Made by a program: the position numbers and the translations under genes | Notes under the pieces: generated by a model | The model's input: only the letters and a program-made list of their open reading frames with translations | Told to the model about the DNA's origin: nothing | Databases searched by the model: none | Assembly (NCBI GenBank): GCA_029218465.1 | Contig: JAQXRJ010000031.1 | Coordinates: forward strand, 1 to 35,883 | DNA: 35,883 nucleotides | Direction: 5' to 3' | DNA from: a bacterium | GTDB taxonomy: Bacteria > Bacillota_I > Bacilli_A > RF39 > UBA660 | Shown here: positions 32,775 through 35,883 of the stretch, piece after piece | Position numbering within the stretch: the first letter of the stretch is position 1 | Layout of the letters: the number at the start of each line of letters is the position of its first letter

Positions 32775-35723
32775 ATGTACTTAAAAGAAATAAGCGCTAC
32801 TGGTTTTAAATCTTTTGCGGATAAAATAACTATAACATTAGATGGTAAAACAACTTGCATAGTTGGTCCAAACGGTTCTGGAAAAAGTAATATAGTAGAT
32901 GCAGTAAGATGGGTACTTGGAGAACAATCAGTAAAGTCTTTACGTGGGGATGGATCAATGAGTGATGTTATTTTCTCTGGTTCTAAAAATAGAGGCGCTC
33001 TTAATGTTGCAACAGTATCACTTACATTCGATAATAGTGATAACTATATAAATATGCCTTATAATGAAATAACTGTTAAAAGAAGAGTGTATAGAACTGG
33101 AGAGAACGAGTATTTTATTAATAATACTAAATGTAGATTAAAAGATGTTGTAGAATTATTTCTAGATAGTGGTATAGGAAAGAGTTCATTTAATATTATT
33201 TCACAAGGAGAAGTGCAAAAAATATTATCAGATTCTTCATATGATAGACGTACTATTTTTGAATCAGCAGCCGGTGTTTTAAAATATAAAAAAAGAAAAG
33301 AAGAATCGATAAAGAAACTAGAAAAAACTCATATAAATTTAGAAAGAGTAAACGATATAATTAATGAATTGGAAATTCAACTAGAACCATTAAAAGAGCA
33401 AAGTATTAAGGCAAGCAAATATCTTGAATTAAAAGAAAAACTTGAAAATATTGAAGTTGCATTACTTGCAGAAGAAATAACAAATATTAATGAAGAATAT
33501 CAAAAAAGAAAAGATAAAATTGAAAAACTAAATATTGAAATAATGAATCTTGGTATAAAGACTAATAAAAAAGATATAGAATTAATTGAAGCTAAGACGA
33601 ATCTTACAAAAAATGAAGTTGAAACAAAAAGACTAAATGATGAATTGCTTTCTTTAACAAAAAAAGAAGAAGCTCTTAATGGAGAAAAAAAACTACTTCA
33701 AGAAAGAAGTAAGTACGATACAACAAATAGTATATTACATGATAATATTTCAATTCTTAAAGAAAATAAATTAAAGCTTGAAAATAATATATATTTAACT
33801 AATATAGATATAGATAATTTAACGATTGAAATAAATAAGCTTAAAGAAAGTTTAAATAAAGATTCATTATCTTTGGAAAGTATAAATAATTCTTCTAAGC
33901 ATCAATATAATGATTTAAATTCTAAAAAGATAGAGTTAAGTGATGTTAAACATAAAATATCTATTACATCTGATTTTATAAATAGTGGTGGAGGGTTTAA
34001 TAATGCTGTAAAAGCAATTCTAAATAACCATAGATTAAAAGGAATTCACTCAACAGTTGGGAATCTAATTGATACTGAACAAAATTATTTAAAAGCCCTT
34101 GAAATAGCTCTTTCATCATCTAAGCAATTTATAGTGGTTGACAATGAAGAAGCGGCTAAAAATGCTATAAATTATTTGAAAGATAATCATTTAGGAAGAG
34201 CTACTTTTTTTCCAATTAATGTAATAAAGCCTAGAGGTGTTGATCTAGAAACTCAAAATATATTAGAAAATGATAGCGGTTATATTAATATAATGAGTAA
34301 TGTTGTTAGCTATGATAAGATTTATTATAACATAATATCTAATCAGTTAGGGAATGTAATATTAGCAAAAGATATTGATGCAGCAAATAGAATAAGTAAA
34401 AAAATTAATCAAAAATATAAAATAGTAACATTAGATGGAGATGTAGTACATATTGGAGGTAGTATGTCCGGAGGATCTTTGACTAATGTTAAGAGTATTT
34501 TTAAAGAAAAACATGAATTAGAGCTTTTAAATAATAAAGAAAAAGAACTAGTAGAAATAATAAAAGATATAGAAAATAGTATAAATGACTGTAATTTGGA
34601 AAAAGAAAAACTTGAAAAAATATACAATAATAAGCAATTAAGTTTATTTAAACAAGAACAAGAATTATCCTTTAAAACTGATTCTTTAAAAGATTTAAAT
34701 AATGATTTGGAGTCTACAAATAAGGAATTAAATAGTTTGGAGAGTGTTGTTAATTCTTCTTTATCTAAAGAAGAAGATAAAATAATGAATGCTTTTTATG
34801 AAGTATCTAGAAATAAGCAAGAAACTATTAGAAATATTAATAAACTTCAGAAAGAGAAAGATTCTTTGAATAAAATAATAGATGATATAGAATCATCTAA
34901 TAAACTTAATAATAATAATTTGTCATCTTATGAAAAGGAATTGAAATCTCTTGAAATTGATGTTAGTAAAATGGATATAAAACTTGATAATTATCTTAAT
35001 ATTTTAAATGAAGAATATGAACTTACTTATGAAAGAGCAAAAGAAAATTATGAGCTAGAGCTTGATTTGGAAACAGCTAGAAATGAAGTAATTACTCTTA
35101 AAAATAGTATAAAGAATATTGGAATGGTAAATATTTCTTCAATTGATGATTATAAAAAAGTATCTGAAAGATATGATTTCTTAAGTAGTCAAAAGAAAGA
35201 TTTATTAAATGCTAAGGATACATTGCTTGAAATAATAGAAGAGATGGATAATGTAATGAAGGAAGAATTTAAATCAACTTTTGATAGTATAAAATTGGAA
35301 TTTGAAAAAGTATTTAAGGAGTTGTTTAAGGGAGGTAGTGCAACATTAAAATTAACTGATCCAAAAGATTTGCTAGAAACAGGAGTAGAAATAGTTGCTT
35401 CTCCTCCAGGTAAAAAACTAACTTCTATAAATTTGTTATCGGGTGGAGAAAAAACTCTTACTGCTATATGTTTGATATTTGCAATATTAAATGTTAAAAC
35501 TATCCCATTTTGTTTGTTTGATGAAGTAGAAGCTGCACTTGATGAAGCTAATGTTGATAATTTTGGTAAGTATTTAAATAATTATAGAGATAAAACTCAA
35601 TTCTTAATTATTACACATAAGAAAAAGACTATGGAGTATGCAAATACTTTATATGGAATAACAATGCAAGAGTCAGGAGTATCAAAATTAGTAAGTGTAA
35701 AATTAGAAAGTATTAATGATTAA
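32775..35723 (+). CDS. smc: Chromosome segregation ATPase SMC, short-arm form
   Basis: SMC dimers with ScpA/ScpB extrude DNA loops and separate replicated chromosomes. The head begins LKEISATGFKSFADKITI, with Walker A GPNGSGKSNIVDAVRWVLGE (~31). Coiled-coil arms flank a hinge at about 405-570 (FNNAVKAILNN...GRATFFP...GGSMSGGS). The C-terminal head has the signature LLSGGEKTL (~888) and Walker B CLFDEVEAALDEAN. At 982 residues it is about 200 shorter than Bacillus SMC, the loss being in the arms, as in mycoplasmas. ATG 32775 follows AGGTGG; the track's GTG is within that site. The usual neighbours rnc and ftsY are not seen in the window. Confidence 0.96.
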   Translation: MYLKEISATGFKSFADKITITLDGKTTCIVGPNGSGKSNIVDAVRWVLGEQSVKSLRGDGSMSDVIFSGSKNRGALNVATVSLTFDNSDNYINMPYNEITVKRRVYRTGENEYFINNTKCRLKDVVELFLDSGIGKSSFNIISQGEVQKILSDSSYDRRTIFESAAGVLKYKKRKEESIKKLEKTHINLERVNDIINELEIQLEPLKEQSIKASKYLELKEKLENIEVALLAEEITNINEEYQKRKDKIEKLNIEIMNLGIKTNKKDIELIEAKTNLTKNEVETKRLNDELLSLTKKEEALNGEKKLLQERSKYDTTNSILHDNISILKENKLKLENNIYLTNIDIDNLTIEINKLKESLNKDSLSLESINNSSKHQYNDLNSKKIELSDVKHKISITSDFINSGGGFNNAVKAILNNHRLKGIHSTVGNLIDTEQNYLKALEIALSSSKQFIVVDNEEAAKNAINYLKDNHLGRATFFPINVIKPRGVDLETQNILENDSGYINIMSNVVSYDKIYYNIISNQLGNVILAKDIDAANRISKKINQKYKIVTLDGDVVHIGGSMSGGSLTNVKSIFKEKHELELLNNKEKELVEIIKDIENSINDCNLEKEKLEKIYNNKQLSLFKQEQELSFKTDSLKDLNNDLESTNKELNSLESVVNSSLSKEEDKIMNAFYEVSRNKQETIRNINKLQKEKDSLNKIIDDIESSNKLNNNNLSSYEKELKSLEIDVSKMDIKLDNYLNILNEEYELTYERAKENYELELDLETARNEVITLKNSIKNIGMVNISSIDDYKKVSERYDFLSSQKKDLLNAKDTLLEIIEEMDNVMKEEFKSTFDSIKLEFEKVFKELFKGGSATLKLTDPKDLLETGVEIVASPPGKKLTSINLLSGGEKTLTAICLIFAILNVKTIPFCLFDEVEAALDEANVDNFGKYLNNYRDKTQFLIITHKKKTMEYANTLYGITMQESGVSKLVSVKLESIND

Positions 35724-35883
35724 TGTAATAAATAAGGAGAGAAAAAAATATATATTTATATAATAATTTTAGTTACAATAGTCAATTATAGTTCTATTAT
35801 TATATTGTTACATATTTTAAAAACTATTTAATAATTTATTTATAAAGCAATATTATAATATGATATACTTTTTCAAATGAGGA
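35724..35883 (+). promoter_or_regulatory. Downstream region of smc with a promoter for the next gene
   Basis: An orphan AGGAGAG (35735) follows smc without a normal start codon. Near the end TGATATACT looks like an extended -10, and the last bases (ATGAGGA) resemble a ribosome-binding site, so a + strand gene probably begins just outside the window. Confidence 0.4.

Noticed and set aside
1-35883. CRISPR arrays, tRNA or rRNA genes, insertion sequences, phage genes
   Set aside because: No regularly spaced repeats, cloverleaf-like sequences, transposase or phage proteins were recognised on either strand.

Overview
The window is a strongly AT-rich bacterial chromosome segment with tightly packed genes. 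All but one (a small gene at 9411-9665) lie on the + strand. The gene set (spoVS, sepF-divIVA, hisS-aspS behind a T-box, greA next to a U32 pair, priA, smc) and the TTGACA/TATAAT-type promoters point to a Firmicute of the Bacilli/Mollicute-grade group. Several features suggest a reduced, mycoplasma-like relative that still makes peptidoglycan, such as an uncultured gut Bacilli lineage: ClpB lacks its N-domain, SMC is only 982 residues, and clpB has a CIRCE operator, yet a class B penicillin-binding protein, a probable cell-wall hydrolase and a sortase-type surface protein are present. TGA is used as a stop and Trp is TGG, so this is the standard bacterial code. The lineage assignment is inference.

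Layout: 1-1126, end of an rRNA-type methyltransferase and a RluA pseudouridine synthase. 1220-6035, a membrane-anchored Q/P/N-rich protein, CIRCE-controlled clpB, and an exported beta-helix protein ending in an NPKT sorting signal. 6193-8439, spoVS, an unknown protein and three type IV prepilin-like proteins. 8516-11777, endonuclease IV, a convergent DUF2624-like gene and a class B PBP. 11877-15523, a U32/TrhP-type pair, a dGTPase-like HD protein and greA. 15644-17222, a small membrane protein and an NlpC/P60-like exported hydrolase. 17549-19771, an ankyrin-like/Clp-D1 fusion ATPase. 19815-23184, a T-box leader with hisS and aspS. 23441-27802, an exported protein, a HerA-like ATPase, sepF, divIVA and an exported protein. 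27886-32682, an unknown helical protein, priA, a sigma-70-like factor and its overlapping partner. 32775-35723, smc.

Most genes serve core functions: translation and RNA modification, proteostasis, DNA repair and restart, chromosome segregation, and division. The accessory content most worth attention is the ankyrin-like/Clp-D1 fusion with its structured leader; the T-box, whose specifier and acceptor-pairing bases both read tRNA-Asp although hisS is the first gene; the Cys/His-rich tail on HisRS; the sigma-like gene with its overlapping unknown partner; the three pilins without visible assembly genes; and a dyad with compensatory differences at the herA-like and sepF promoters. No tRNA, rRNA, CRISPR array or insertion sequence was recognised.
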